A DNA stretch of 64,000 bases from Bullera alba (Eukaryota; Basidiomycota; Tremellomycetes; Tremellales; Bulleraceae), in assembly GCA_001600095.1 (NCBI GenBank), contig BCIX01000005.1, positions 316,523 through 380,522 of the forward strand, given 5' to 3'. The position numbers were made by a program, and so were the translations under genes. Positions 34,796-47,100 of this stretch are shown here, piece after piece (position 1 is the stretch's first letter; each line of letters begins with the position of its first letter). The notes under the pieces were generated by a model. It worked only from the letters and a program-made list of their open reading frames with translations, ran no database searches and was not told the origin of the DNA.

Positions 34796-36092
34796 CGTGT
34801 GGTGTGTGTGTTGGGATGTATTGAGATGAAGTTCGAATTGGACCTGGCAGTATCTTATGCTGTTCACGCGACCGAGGTTGGGTATGAGCCAAGACAGTGC
34901 CCAAGCTGTTGACAGTCACAGCAATGAGGCAACCGACGCTGTGCAACAGGTGCCGACGAGCAGCACTCAGCAGCCAGCAGATCGTCCATGTGGAGGCGGT
35001 GCGGCGGAGCGAGAGCGGCCAAGTGATGGGTGAGTCTAATTCACAACCCCACTTAACAAGGGTGTGACGTAATGCGTTTGGGCGAGTGGCAAATGGTGTT
35101 TCAGGTGTTGCGGACTATGGTAGCCGCAGCTGCAGCCATGGACGCGGTGGGTGACTGAGTGACTGTCACAAGGAGATGCATGCTGGACTGGCCTCTCCTG
35201 GAGTACGATACTATCATCGAAAGAGAAATCACTCTGTAACACGCCCGATATTCAGATCCGAGACGAGAAGTTTGGCTGCCTGAAGAAGACAAAAGCCGCA
35301 CCTGATTACCGCCCACATGAGAAGACAATACACCTGCTTCTCCCGATATTCCTTTGTCCTGCACTGCGCCTCTTTTGTGTGTGCTGAGATGTATGAATGG
35401 CAACAGGCAACAAGGCTATGTCCATCGGCTGCTGACCAAGACAAACAACGCCCAACAGCGAACGAGCTCTTGCTACGGATAGGATTCTCGCCACTGCAGC
35501 ACTGCTGCACTGCTGATCATTGGATCGATCAGGCGGTGAAGCCGCTTCTGCCGACCTCGTCGGAGAAGTTTTCACGCTCATCCGTCCTATATACTGTACA
35601 CTGCTTCCATTGCCACGTCATTCCCTCTCACAGCTACCTCATCTTGCTTTCACACCAGGTTCAACTAGTCGCTAAGTATCTCCCACGACCAGCAATAACA
35701 CGGTCATAAAGACTACCCACACTTGACATCTTGCCACTACTCGCAAAACTGCGACGCACCGGCACTTGCCCGATCCATACATTACACCGTGAGTCTCTTC
35801 CCCTGACGACGCCCTTGCTCGCCATTTCATCATCCCACTACGTCAACTTCCCCTTTTGGACTGGCACCGGGTCACTGACCATCCGATTTCCCCTCTCAGA
35901 CATCTCGGCGACGAGAAGCCCGTTCTAGCGGTCTGAACACCTCGAAGCTCGAGGCTCAAACGCATCGACGATACGGGGCTCTGCATAGGTCATACCACCT
36001 AGCGCGCGAGTTGACATCCCCTTTGCGCCATTATAACGCGTGGCCATTCCTGGTCTTGAACTAGATTCCTAGAATTGAAAGAGCATCTTGAA
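34796..36092. promoter_or_regulatory. 1.3-kb divergent spacer (Pil1-like gene and Met/Gly-repeat gene)
   Basis: One of the two longest non-coding stretches here. It contains a run of CTG/CAG-like units (35494-35516), pyrimidine-rich sequence from about 35580 on, and a probable 5'-UTR intron (35789-35899). ORFs at 35036-35581 and 35317-35709 look random. Confidence 0.45.
35789..35899 (+). other. Probable 5'-UTR intron of the Met/Gly-repeat gene
   Basis: GTGAGT donor, a CTGAC branch site about 20 nt before a pyrimidine tract, and a CTCAG acceptor. At 111 nt it is longer than the coding introns. No ATG-led reading frame joins across it, so it would lie in the leader. Confidence 0.4.
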
Positions 36093-37388
36093 ATGGTGCG
36101 TTCATCCCCTCCAGAAGTCCACTTTGCTAGTCATAAATCCGTATTGACGTATAACCCTCCTCTCCCAACTGAACGACCACACAAAACCCACCCTTACCAC
36201 CGCGCCGCTTCCCTCTCTTCTACGAATCTCGATGTCATACCCAAATCCCCGCGTGTTCGTCACACCCCCTCTCTATCCACCTCCTTGATTCCCAACATCT
36301 CATCGGCCATGCCTCCTCATCATACCACACCCACCACTTCCTCAACTGCCAAAACGGGCACGGCCACACCCTCCAATTCGATCGATCCGGTCCATCGCGC
36401 ACCCCCTCGCCCCCCGTTTTGCACCCACTGGCGCGACTATTACCCCGACGAACCGCTCGGCGATGATGTCGTCCTGCCCAAACCCGTCTCGAAAATCCGA
36501 TACTACTCGACCAAATGGAAACGCGAAAATCCAAATCCGAAATCACGGGACGGCGCAAAGGCTTATTACGGCGGAATGGGCGGTATGGGAGGAATGGGAG
36601 GAATGGGTGGGATGGGTATGTACCCAGGAATGATGGGGATGGGAGGGATGGGAATGGGTGGCATGGGCGGAATGGGCATGTACCCCGGTATGATGGGTGG
36701 TATGGGCTACGGAGTGAGTCGGTGTCGCGAGGAGCGATGGCGTCAGCCAAGCATGAGCTAAACTCCCGCTAAGATGCCCCGGTATGGACAAGGGTGAGCA
36801 CTCTGGCGCTGCATAAAGCTACCGTAGATGTTGACCACCCGTGCAGCATGTATGGCGGCGGTATGGGTATGGGATATGGGTAAGCGAGAGCGTAGCTATC
36901 TCATGGTGGAAATACTGATTCAGGTTTCGGTGTAGAGGGATGGGAGGGTGAGTGTCGTTGACAAGAGGTATCCTATCTTCTTGCTGACTTGCCCCTCTTC
37001 CAGGATGTACGACCCAATGATGATGGGCTATGGTGTAAGCTAGCCGATACCCCACTGACAACTCAGCTGAACCACACCCAGGCGCCACCTGCTGCAAATT
37101 TTGTCGACGATTTCCCTGATGCTCATCGGTGAGTCCTCCTTCAGCCCACTGTGCAATTTGGCTAACGAACCCAGTATCGAACACGCTTATCGTCAATCCA
37201 TGCCAGACTCATACGGTACCGCATTGGGAGGCATGATGTCCGGTATGCCCGGCACGATGGGGATCAACAACTTGCCCGGCAGTCAGATGTTGATGTATGG
37301 TAGGGGAATGGGCAATTACGGAGTGAGTAGGGACTGCAGAAGATTGTCTGGACAGTGCTGATTGATGTGACAGGGATGGTATGCTTGA
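36093..37388 (+). CDS. Met/Gly-repeat protein of unknown function
   Basis: I do not recognise this protein. The longest frame starts at the ATG at 36093 (MVRSSPPEVHFAS); an ATG at 36309 (MPPHHTTPT) is an alternative. A Ser/Thr/Pro-rich N-terminus leads to a compact block, FCTHWRDYYPDEPLGDDVV, then KIRYYSTKWKREN. A repeat follows in which GGM and GMGGM alternate with MYPGMM (36570-36713). Short exons continue the theme (MYGGGMGMGYG; MYDPMMMGYG). The last exons read NFVDDFPDAH, then IEHAYRQSMPDSYGTALGG, more GMM repeats and the end GGWYA. Exon 1 ends at 36713 and the last exon starts about 37373. Methionine above 15 percent in the repeat is striking. The N-terminal WRDYY...KWKREN block is the part most likely to be conserved. 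Confidence 0.65.
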
Positions 37389-37700
37389 GTGGGGGGATGA
37401 AGAGTGCGAGTGACCATGCTGGACTTGATGATAGATTGGGAGAAGCACCGGAGTGAGAGCGAGGCCTAGGTGGGCCAATCTGTAGATGTTAGTGTACATT
37501 GTGAAGCGACATTCAGAAGAACATATACCCAGGGCCAGTGCTCATGCCGTTCGACCAAAGATGCAAATTCATACCTGTGTGTGACGCCGTTGTTCCGGCC
37601 ATCAATATTCCCGTATCCCCTAAAGCGCTGCCTGATGCAGCGGTTCCCAACAAACCGGTCCGTAGCACCAATTATCGGCTGCTTATCGATACCCGGGGCC
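37389..37700. other. Convergent spacer between the Met/Gly-repeat gene and SCAMP
   Basis: 3' ends of both neighbours. Nothing else is recognised. Confidence 0.35.
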
Positions 37701-38904
37701 TCACGACGAAGTCATCTTGGACTGATGCAGCAACACCGTCTTGATAGAGTTGATCTTGAACGTGTTTGTAGCCTATCAAGGTGAACCATCAGCCTGTACC
37801 CATCGAATATGGCCTCGGAATGCAGGACTCACCTCCTGGAACGAAATATCCGCATTGCCATTCTTGTAGTGCCACACTCTCTGATATAGGATCCCCCCGC
37901 CGACAAACTGCAGAATCCAGCCTATCGAAGTCAAGAGACCAAATACCGCTGCGACAATGTGTTTCTGCGAGAACATTGCGATGGTGTTGATCAGCCCTGC
38001 TGAGCCGGTCGATGGGATCCCAATGGCCATGTAGGCCGCATAAGCGAGGTTGAAGCCGCCAAAGACAAAGTAGAGGTCTGAGAGCCATCGGTTAGTGACA
38101 ATCAAGCGCGACCAGGAGCCTGCTTACAGAAGAAAAAGGCCATGGCTTTACCCTCTGTCCGTGAGAAGCCGAGGTATATGGGTCGATACCAAGTGATAAA
38201 AGAGACGGGTAGGATAAAGATGAGGTATCCACCAGCAGAACCAGTGTCGGCGCTGTCAACCACGAAGATCAGCTTTATACCCTCTCTGACAGTCCACAGT
38301 CTTACTCACCCTCCCTCTGAGCTGCCGGCAATGAGCAGAAGTATACACCCCACGAGGTTGAGGATCAAAGTCGCAGCTAGGGCCAGCCACTGGGTATACA
38401 GTAAAGTCGTCACACGCTGATGAGCCTCCGGTAGACCGGTGATCTTGTGATGTATGAACGGGAAGACTAACAACAGTCAGCTCGACTCCACACTCCGCAG
38501 CACAGCTATGATATCGACTACTCTAGCCAGACTAGCTGAGACTTACATGGCGGCCAGTTGTTCTCCTTCATGCCCAGATCCTCCTCCCGCTGCCTCACTC
38601 TATCCTCCCTCGCCCGCAACTCGGCTTCTCTCTCCGCAAAGCTCTTCTGAGGACCGCTAAAGCCATATCCTGAGCTCTGGGGCGCATTCTGTCCTAGACC
38701 CCGTTCGGAGTCTTGTAGATCTAGGGAGTACGCAGTGTCATTTGGGTGCTGGAATGGGTTCTTCTGGGTCGAGCTGGACGGTGGGTCGAATGGGTTCGAG
38801 TTCAGGTCCAGCTCCGAACGGTCCTCGAATGGGTTTTGGTTGGCTGAATATACTCGTCAGCTCGATGGTATTCGAACTATCAAGGGCAGCTTCTACTCAC
38901 ACAT
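37701..38904 (-). CDS. Secretory carrier-associated membrane protein (SCAMP)
   Basis: Four-helix membrane protein of post-Golgi and endosomal vesicles. Exon 1 codes only ATG plus one base (38904-38901). After a GTGAGT intron, exon 2 starts NQNPFEDRSELDLNSNPF, and a third NPF follows (QKNPFQHP). NPF motifs bind EH-domain endocytic proteins and mark the SCAMP N-terminus. A coiled-coil-like segment (REAELRAREDRVRQREED) precedes NNWPPFFPFIHHKITG, another SCAMP signature. The membrane core includes FGGFNLAYAAYMAIGIPSTG, SAGLINTIAMFSQKHIVAAV and FGLLTSIGWILQFVGGGILY. The tail ends FKINSIKTVLLHQSKMTSS at 37701. About seven exons. It diverges from arginase. Confidence 0.9.
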
Positions 38905-39255
38905 CTCCGGCCTGGTTGCTTCAAGTCTAAAAGTATTGCAAGTCTCCTGAGGATCGTTCGCACCAAGATCACATTTACAGGTGACAACAGTGAGCACCGC
39001 TCATGACGTCCAGCTGAACGGAAGGGGGAGCGGTGTTACCCTTATCACCCTCTTCCCCCACTCCTGACGTGGCGGGATCTAACCGCGCTTGGCGCTTGGT
39101 CACGTGGTTGACGGCCGGATCTAGGCGCTGGGAGATTTCGACGCGGAGCTCCAGCTTGCAGTCGCTCTGAGCGTTAGACTTGCAAGAGGTTGAGCTGCTC
39201 TTACCTGCTCTTACCTCCAGTCACAGCAGAGCTGTTCCATATCAACTAGCTCAAG
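38905..39255. promoter_or_regulatory. Divergent promoter of SCAMP and arginase
   Basis: 351 bp. It carries one GATA-factor-type site (TGATAA on the minus strand, 39042-39047), a TGACGT half-site (39065-39070), an E-box CACGTG (39101-39106) and two GGATCTA copies (39075-39081, 39117-39123). GATA factors control nitrogen catabolic genes in fungi, so the first fits arginase. Binding is not shown. Confidence 0.45.
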
Positions 39256-40951
39256 ATGGTCAGATCAGCAATGCGTCTTCAGTCAATAGCAAGAGGCGCC
39301 CTAGCCTCCTCCTCAAGGATCTCACCTCGCCCGGTACTCCTACCGGTATCCAGTAGCCCCGTTCACTTGGCCAAGCGACATGCGTGGACCAAAGGCCACG
39401 AGTCGTGGAGAGCAGACAAGCAGCAACAGACGCAGATATCAGCTACGCCAGATGGGAGCGGGCAGATTGAGCCTAGCTTCAATTACAAGTTTCTTCAGCA
39501 GCCGGCGACGGTAGGCGTGAGTGACAGATGCTTCCTCGATGAAAGATGAGTGCTGACATTTGAGTAGATAGTAGGATGTCCATTCAGGTATGTTTCCTGT
39601 CCCGACTATCCATCTGTTGTTTGATACGCAGAGCGGCAAGCTGACGGTCGTTCCTAGCGGTGGACAAGGCAAAGCCGGCGTGGACCTCGCTCCCAACCGC
39701 CTAATTTCAGCTGGACTAGTAACTCAACTCTCAAATCTAGGCTGGAACGTTCATTACTCTACCCAGCAACCATTCACGGATATCCCTTACAATCCAACCC
39801 ATGTCGCTGCCGAGGTGGCCCGATCCGAGGGACTCGTTGCCACGCCTGGGCGGAAGGGTATGGCCCAGAAATTGGCGGATCCCGATATTGGCAAGATGAA
39901 GAAACCTCGTCTGGTCAGTGCAGTGTGTGAAAAGGTCGCGGAGGAGGTACACCAGATTGCAGAGAAGGGATGGCTACCACTGACCCTCGGCGGTGATCAT
40001 TCTTTGGTGAGTCACCGATAGACTAATTGGTGCACTGTGTTGACGGAACGCAGGGCCTGGGAACAATACATGGTGTCAAGCAGAAATTCCCTGATGCCAA
40101 GGTCATCTGGGTGAGTCAAACTCCAAGTTTATCGCTGTTCAGGAAGTGATCACTAATGGCCCTCACAGGTCGACGCGCACGCAGACATCAACACGCCTGA
40201 GACTACAGACTCGGGCAACCTGCACGGATGCCCAGTTTCCTTCCTACTCGGACTGACGGGATGCGACGTTGAGCCCTTCAACAAATGGGTCAAACCGTGC
40301 CTCAAGCCAGAAGACATGTGAGTTACTCTGTCGATGCTGGAGCACTGCTTCCCCGTGTAAACTACCAGCAGCACTGACGCCTCGTTCAGCGTGTACATCG
40401 GCCTGCGAGACATCGACGCCGGAGAACGGAAAATCCTGAAAGAGAACGGCATCAAGGCATTCACGATGCACGAAGTGGATAGGTACGGGATTGGAAAAGT
40501 CGTCGAAATGGCCTTCGACCATGTCAACCCTGGCCGCGACAAGCCCACCCATTTGAGCTTTGACGTCGACGCGCTCGACCCCACCGTGGCACCTAGTGAG
40601 TAGCCGAGGTCTCTGTTGAAACTGGGGCTAACATGCGGGGAAAGGTACTGGAACACCTGTGCGAGGCGGCCTTACCTTCAGAGAGGGTGAGAATAGGTCT
40701 GACTATGCATGGGACGAGCCTAACTGACCTGACCAGGCCACTACATCATGGAGGCGGCGGCGGAGACTGGATGTCTGGTCTCGGTCGACATCATGGTGGG
40801 TCAAAATATCTAGGCATCAGTGTAGAGAACGACTGATTCAAGACAACTACAGGAGGTCAACCCGTCGTTACTTGACCCAGTGTCGATCGACCAGACGGTC
40901 GCCATTGGCTGCTCGCTCGCGAGGGCTGCTATGGGCGAGACGCTATTATAG
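39256..40951 (+). CDS. CAR1: Arginase with an N-terminal mitochondrial-type leader
   Basis: Hydrolyses arginine to ornithine and urea with two Mn ions. Nine exons join in phase to 413 residues: 39256-39516, 39568-39587, 39658-40006, 40054-40110, 40169-40317, 40390-40595, 40645-40686, 40737-40795 and 40853-40951. The catalytic core starts near residue 87 ([15 protein letters not shown]). Metal ligands are visible in GGDHSLG (205-211), [10 protein letters not shown] (D231, H233, D235) and SFDVDALDP (D337, D339). [13 protein letters not shown] and the end [19 protein letters not shown] are typical. The first 45 residues are basic and Ser-rich without acids ([20 protein letters not shown]), a good mitochondrial presequence. 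Fungal arginases usually lack such an extension, so location needs testing. All active-site residues are present. Confidence 0.93.
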
Positions 40952-41130
40952 CGCGAGCACTTCGACGAAGGTCTTGGTGTCAGATGTGGATCTGATCCCT
41001 TAGAACGAAGATATCAACTAGTTGTCAGATCTTGCATAGCGACGATATCACCCCACATATGCAGATATCCAAGGATGGCCGCGATACCACTTGCGTCTTC
41101 CTCTTGCCCTCTTCTCACCAAGACCGTCCT

Positions 41131-44100
41131 CTAATCTACATCACTAGCTCTAGGACCCACATGGGTTCTCTTATTCAACTCCTGCAACCCCGTGATCTCA
41201 CTCAAAGGCTCCGAGCCCCCGACGCCTCTCCCGATCAATCCACCAGCACTGGAAGTACCATTCGACGCCGAGTCGGCCGTCTGGTCACTGAGCCTGCCGG
41301 TGCGATTGAAAATATCCTTATACTGAGCCAATTGGGCGTCTATAGGCGCCGACTTGTCAACTGCCACTGAAGACGGCCGGTGTGCCGCCATTGATCTCCT
41401 GGGCGCACGAGTAGGCACAGGCAGCGATTCCGGTCTAGGCGATTTCGAAGGCGATATAGTCGCTTCCCTCCGCGCAGGGGCTACTCCCGAATATCAGTCA
41501 CCCTCACAACATGGCAGCCAATGGTAGCTTACAAGGGTTGTCGGCTGTTTTGCGCTGTTCCAGCGCTCTTCGGATATACACCGCGACGGTGGGTCCCAGC
41601 TGAGTCGAAATGGCGGATTGAACTTGGTCCTCCCTATCCCGATCTCCCTTCATAAACGCGTACAGAGCGTCTAATTGCTACGCCAACGATATCATCAGCG
41701 ATGACCGCCAATGTGGAGAGCGGCATATGACTTACGTGCGACTGGTTGCCGGTTCGCAGGTTTTGGACTAAGCGGATCGCCTCGGTGTCCTCCTTCGCTG
41801 GCACAGGGTCGTCGATCGTTGGACTGCCAGTATCCAGTTGCTCATTGTCAACACCGGCCGACCGAGGCGCGGCGGTAGGTAGCAATGGGCTCAAGGGGCG
41901 ATTCGTCGATGGCATCGCGGCGTCAGGGCCAACTACACGAGTGGTCAGCTAGCGTCGCAATCAGCAGGTGCCGACCAGCTTACCCAGTCTAAAGAGGTAG
42001 GTGTAGACCTGAAAGCAGTCCAGATCAGCAAAGACGACCACTAATGGCATGTCTCACTCACGATGGCGTCCGAAGCACCTTCACCGAATTCGCCCAGCAG
42101 AACATCATACACCTCGATTCCAGCTTCTTTAGCATAGACTATATACAAAGTCAGCACACAGCCCGTCGCGCGAGAGCTTCTGTTGACTCACCGACGACTC
42201 GCTGCAGAATTGTCTTGACCGTCCTCAGAGGCATATCTCCAAGGGCAATACCCTGCGCCGACCGCTTCCTGTACTCTGTCGGCGGGACGCCACGCATAAA
42301 CTCCTCCAAAACACCTAGTAGCGGTCCAGGCTGTAGTCTTCCACTGCGCAAATCGTCATCGAGGACTTTACACCTTTTCCACAAACACCTCATGACCAAA
42401 TCGGCGTGCGCGGCAATCTCCTCATTGGGCTGGGTCTGATTCGTCGAGAAGTCTTTGGTGAGATTGTAGATCAACCTGAACATTGCCTTGAAGACGAGTA
42501 ATCGATCTGGCGTGGCGAGTATCTGAATGACGATCATGTTGATGAACTGAACAAACTCCTTGATGTTTCCACCCATTCTGTCGGCCTGTATCAAGTGGAG
42601 GGAGAGTCCCGAGAGCATGGTATAGATGTCGTCGTACTTCAACCGTCGCATCAACTCTTGATTCGAGGAGAAACCACTGAAGGCCTGAATGAGGTGTTTG
42701 ACCAGTCGGAAATACCTCGCATCCAGCAGCGTTTCAGGTGGAGTAAACGCCCTGTCCATCTCATCCATCAGGGTGTCTGCGAGGGTATGGACGTTCGAGT
42801 TGAACGCTTCAGGATCGGAATCCAGCATGTACTGGATCTGCTTGAGGGCTTCGACCGAGCGCGAAGGGTCGTCGTGGGTGATATCGCTGATGATTGCCAT
42901 TATGGGGTCGGCACTACTCGAGTGACCGTTACTCAGAGGTCGTGTGGCTAGGTTCCGACTGGCGGGTTTTGGCTGTGGTTGACCATTCGCGTGATCGAAC
43001 ACGTCGGCAGGCCGCTGAAGCCGAGAGGTACTCGGCGGGGGCAGACCGATACTCCGCGACGATGGTCCAGGTATACTCCGCTGAGGGGCGATTGCGCTGG
43101 GCCCGGTCGACGATTTTGGCAGGCGAGAGGGAGATGCCAGACTGCGCGGTACCGGCTGGCTGGCTGGGGAGGAAGGTATCGAAGACTCTGCCAGCCGAGA
43201 TACCACTGTCGCTGGCGCAGTAGACGGCTTTCTCCGCAATGGAGATCCAACAGCGTCTACCAGCGAATCGGCCGACGCTCTAGCTAGAGCGGGTTGAGGC
43301 ACTCCGGATGTCTTTGCAGCTGCCATAGTCGCTCTTCGATTTGCCAACATGTCTTTACTGCCCTGCGGCATTGCGTCGATGACCGCATCGAGATTCTTGG
43401 ACGCGCCTTGTAACTGGAGGAGTCTGGTCGATGTCAGCACCCCACCCCTAAAGACTGGAACTCTACGACCACTCACGCCATGACGCTGAGAGCGGCATTC
43501 CTTGTCCCGCTATCGGAGACGCATCTAGACAAAGCCTCGAAGAACCCTCGGTCGTCTTTACGCAGTATACTGCCTCTCTTCCTATATGCCTTTTCGATCA
43601 AAGCCAGCGCTTCGTTCTTGCACGTCTTTCCGGCAGATTTGTCTTCTATGCCGTACTGCACGAGCAGCTGCACAACTTGCGACCCAGCAATGACTTTGTC
43701 CAACGACTCGAAGATTGGCGCCAGTCTTGTCGCAAACTTGTTGTCTCCGAGCTTCAAATACAATCACATCAGTCATGTGACCTTACACGTCGACACTTCG
43801 ACGCAATCTGACTGACCTTGATGATCAGAGCTGGGACGAACAGCTTTGCCTCTGCATCGGAGAATCTCTCGTTCAGGCCCTGCATCGTCTCGACGATGTT
43901 CGTGATGACCTCTAGGCACCGAATGGCCATTTGCGTATTGTTGGAGAGTAATCGGATAGCGGCGTATTTGAGCGCGAGATCCACATTGGCCATTTGCAGC
44001 GATGTCAACTCGTCATCATTCAGACCAAAAATCGAAGCCGCTGTCCGATCGTAAAAGTCCGTTATCGTCGATAGACCGACCATAAAGTCTTCCTCGGCTC

Positions 44101-47100
44101 GATGGTCTTTACTAAACAGTAGAGCGAACGTCTCCGGTGAGGCGTGGAACTCCATTTGCGAAGCGAGATATTCCGCCAACTCAGCTCTTGATGCCGTGTC
44201 CAGGATCCATCTGGCCCCGTCTTTCTTTACGCGACCACTCCGAGCCTCGTTGGTGGCAGTGACGAAGGGTGGCGTGCGGCCAGCTCCACCGCTGGAGGAT
44301 GCAGACGCAGAGGCGGTATGGGAGATGGCAGAGGGAGGACGCGGCGCCATGGCTTTGGCTCGGGGTAAGGCAGTGGGCCTGTCATCTCCGTTGCTAAGGC
44401 TCGACGCGGGTCTGGGTGCCGAAGACAGCGCCTTCATTGCCAAAGATCGACCAGGAGCGGCTATCGTGCGGGCCGGGACACCAGGTCTGGGACTGGCAGC
44501 ACTGGCCGGTCGAGAGGCGGGTACCGCGCCGGTCTTGACCCTTGCAGGTCCTGGCGTAGCGGCAGACGCTCTCGATGCAGGGGCTGATGTCGGAGCTGCC
44601 GAGGGCGCAGACGGTCCCGATCCTCGGGCGTTGTTGATCAGGGGTACGATCGTGGCTTTGGACGCTGGCTTGAGCTTTGACGTCTGGTCCATGACGTAGT
44701 CGTATCCGGCGAATTTGACCACGAAAGGCAGAATCAGCCCCGCACTCTTCCTCACGTCTCCATTCCTGTCCTCGAGGCACGAGACGATGGGTCCCGCCAA
44801 AGCGGTCAGATCGGCCCCTGATGTCGGCTCCTCCGCTTGCAGTCTCTCCGCCAGCCAAGCAAGGACGGACGCCCTGAGAGCCGGGTTGGCGCTATCCAGC
44901 GCCGTTCCTAATCCGGGGTATAGACTGTCCAAGCTACCACAAGCATCCGCTATGGCCGAGAGTGTCGACAATGCCGCTGTCCTCGTTGTGGCCTTTTGAT
45001 CCGCACAAACGCTCGCGACGGCAGCGACCACCATCCGAGAGTGCTTGTCGAATGGCTGTCCCATCCCCATGGCGATCTTGGATATGATACCCAGCGCTAA
45101 TATCTTGCAAGCGAGGTTGGTGTCCGCCATCGCCTTTTTCAGCACGTTGCCAATCTCGCCCATGTTCGGCTTGAGCCTCGAATTCGATTTGACCTCCAAT
45201 ACTGCGTTCAATGCCTCGAACCCTTCTTTTCGCACTTTCCACGCGGCGTCCTTCGAGCTGGCAATGACTGGAGTAGAGTTGACCAATTTGTCCAGATCGA
45301 CCCGGGGTATCAGGTCGTCCAAAGGATCACCGCCACCAGATGCCTTACCCGCTTTCCCAGCAGCAGGTACAGCGTCGCGAAGATCTGCACTGGTTCTCGT
45401 AGGCTCCGGGGGCGCTTGTCCGGCAATCTTGTCGAATTCAGAGTTGATCGTTGTCAATAGCTGTGGATTGAGATCTTCCAGGAATCCGCCGATATCACCG
45501 CCGACGAAAAGGCGGATTGTCACCAGTACCTGCGTCGCGCTCGATCGGGCTAGGGCATTTGGCGACTGCAGTCCACCCTTGACAAAGGCTATGAGGTCTC
45601 GGAGGGCGATTCCAGCGATACCGAATTCCGTGAGAACCTGTTTGATCCACACGAAAGCGTCCGCTTGAGCTTTCGGCGCCTTTTGCTTCTTCAGCGACTC
45701 GTACGCTAGAAGTCGCGAGTCAGAACAGCATTGCTAATGAAGACTCAACAACTCACCTTGTGCTAGGACGAATGCGAGTGAGGTCTTCTCGGCAAAGGCG
45801 GTAAGGGCATCCCCGGCCGGCTTTTTGAGCTTCATATCTCCCAACTTGTCCGAGAGATGACCGATCGCTATCGATGCTGCTGGTCGACCAAACGTCGGAC
45901 TCCTCTCGGCCATCAAAGACATCACTTGGTACAGCTTTGCAGAGACCTAAAAACATTGTAAGTCGGGCCCAATGTCATCAGGCGGATCCCACTCACCTGG
46001 AAGTTCTTCTCTCCCCATCCTGGCGTCTTGCTCAGGAAGCGCATCATGATCTCCGCGTCGACAGTCTCTGCCGCGCCGTCTTCGTACCACTTGACCATGG
46101 CCTCGGCAGCTTCCAATCTCACTTTCCAGGCACCATCCGCCAACTGAGTCTGATACGCGGCGGGGATGATCTCTGCAGCTTGAGCGACCGCATCTTCTGG
46201 GTTGTACTTGTATTTCACGGGTTCAGTGGGTGAGACCGCCAATGTCTTTGCAGCACCGGCTTTAGCTGGTGGCGGAGCTTTGGCCGCCACTGGCGGAGCT
46301 GCTGCTGGAGTCGGTGCAGGTCGCTTTATGGGAGCAGGGGCGGCGGCGGGTTTGGCGGCGCCAGGCTTGGCGAATCGCGCTGGAGGTGCTTTGACCGGTT
46401 GGCTCGAGAAATCTTCCAAGGCATCCAGATCGTATCCAGCTGATGACTTGATCGGCGGTGATGACGGAGTGGCTGACACTGGGGCTCTGGCAGTCGGTGC
46501 CTTCTTCACTCCAACAGGAGGCGCTTTTGGTGCAGAAGAAGTGGGTTTAGAAGCAGGTTTGCCTCCGCCAGCTTTGTATTTGATCTCTGCGCGAGCGAAA
46601 GCGTCCTTGACTTTGGCCATCTGGATCTCGGCTACACCTTCGATATATGGGTTGAAAGCACGTTCCCCGAGGATCTTCATCATCGTTCCAAGGCATTCGG
46701 CGGCGTTTGTCCGTACTGGCTCGACGCTGTCCCCAAGTAGGGATACCAGCGTCTCTGCCATTGGTTTGACCTGATCCTTGCCTGGAGCCGTCGACGTCGA
46801 CAATAACGAGCGATGTAGGAACTTGAGGGTGCCCTCTCGGACTTGAGGGTTCTTTGACTTGGCACAAACCAAGACCTCCTCGACTATATCCGGCAGCGTA
46901 ACCTGAAGTCGATCAGCTCGTCACTAGGAGTTTAGTAAAGGAGCTGCTCACAGTTTCGAAGATTGCGTCAAGGGCTTTACCCAATGCCTCGACTACGTTC
47001 GCCTTTCGCTCCTTGAGTCTCTCGAGACATGCCATCATCGTCACGCCGAGAAACCTGCCAAATGGCCTTCCCAATCCTCGAGCTAGTCCTTCCAGAACCT

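Noticed and set aside
35317..35709. 130-codon ORF in the spacer before the Met/Gly-repeat gene
   Set aside because: Cys/His/Ser-rich without pattern, overlapped by equally long ORFs in other frames.
44196..44699. 167-codon plus-strand ORF rich in Ala/Gly inside the XMAP215 gene
   Set aside because: Reverse complement of the Ser/Ala/Pro linker between TOG3 and TOG4; a shadow.
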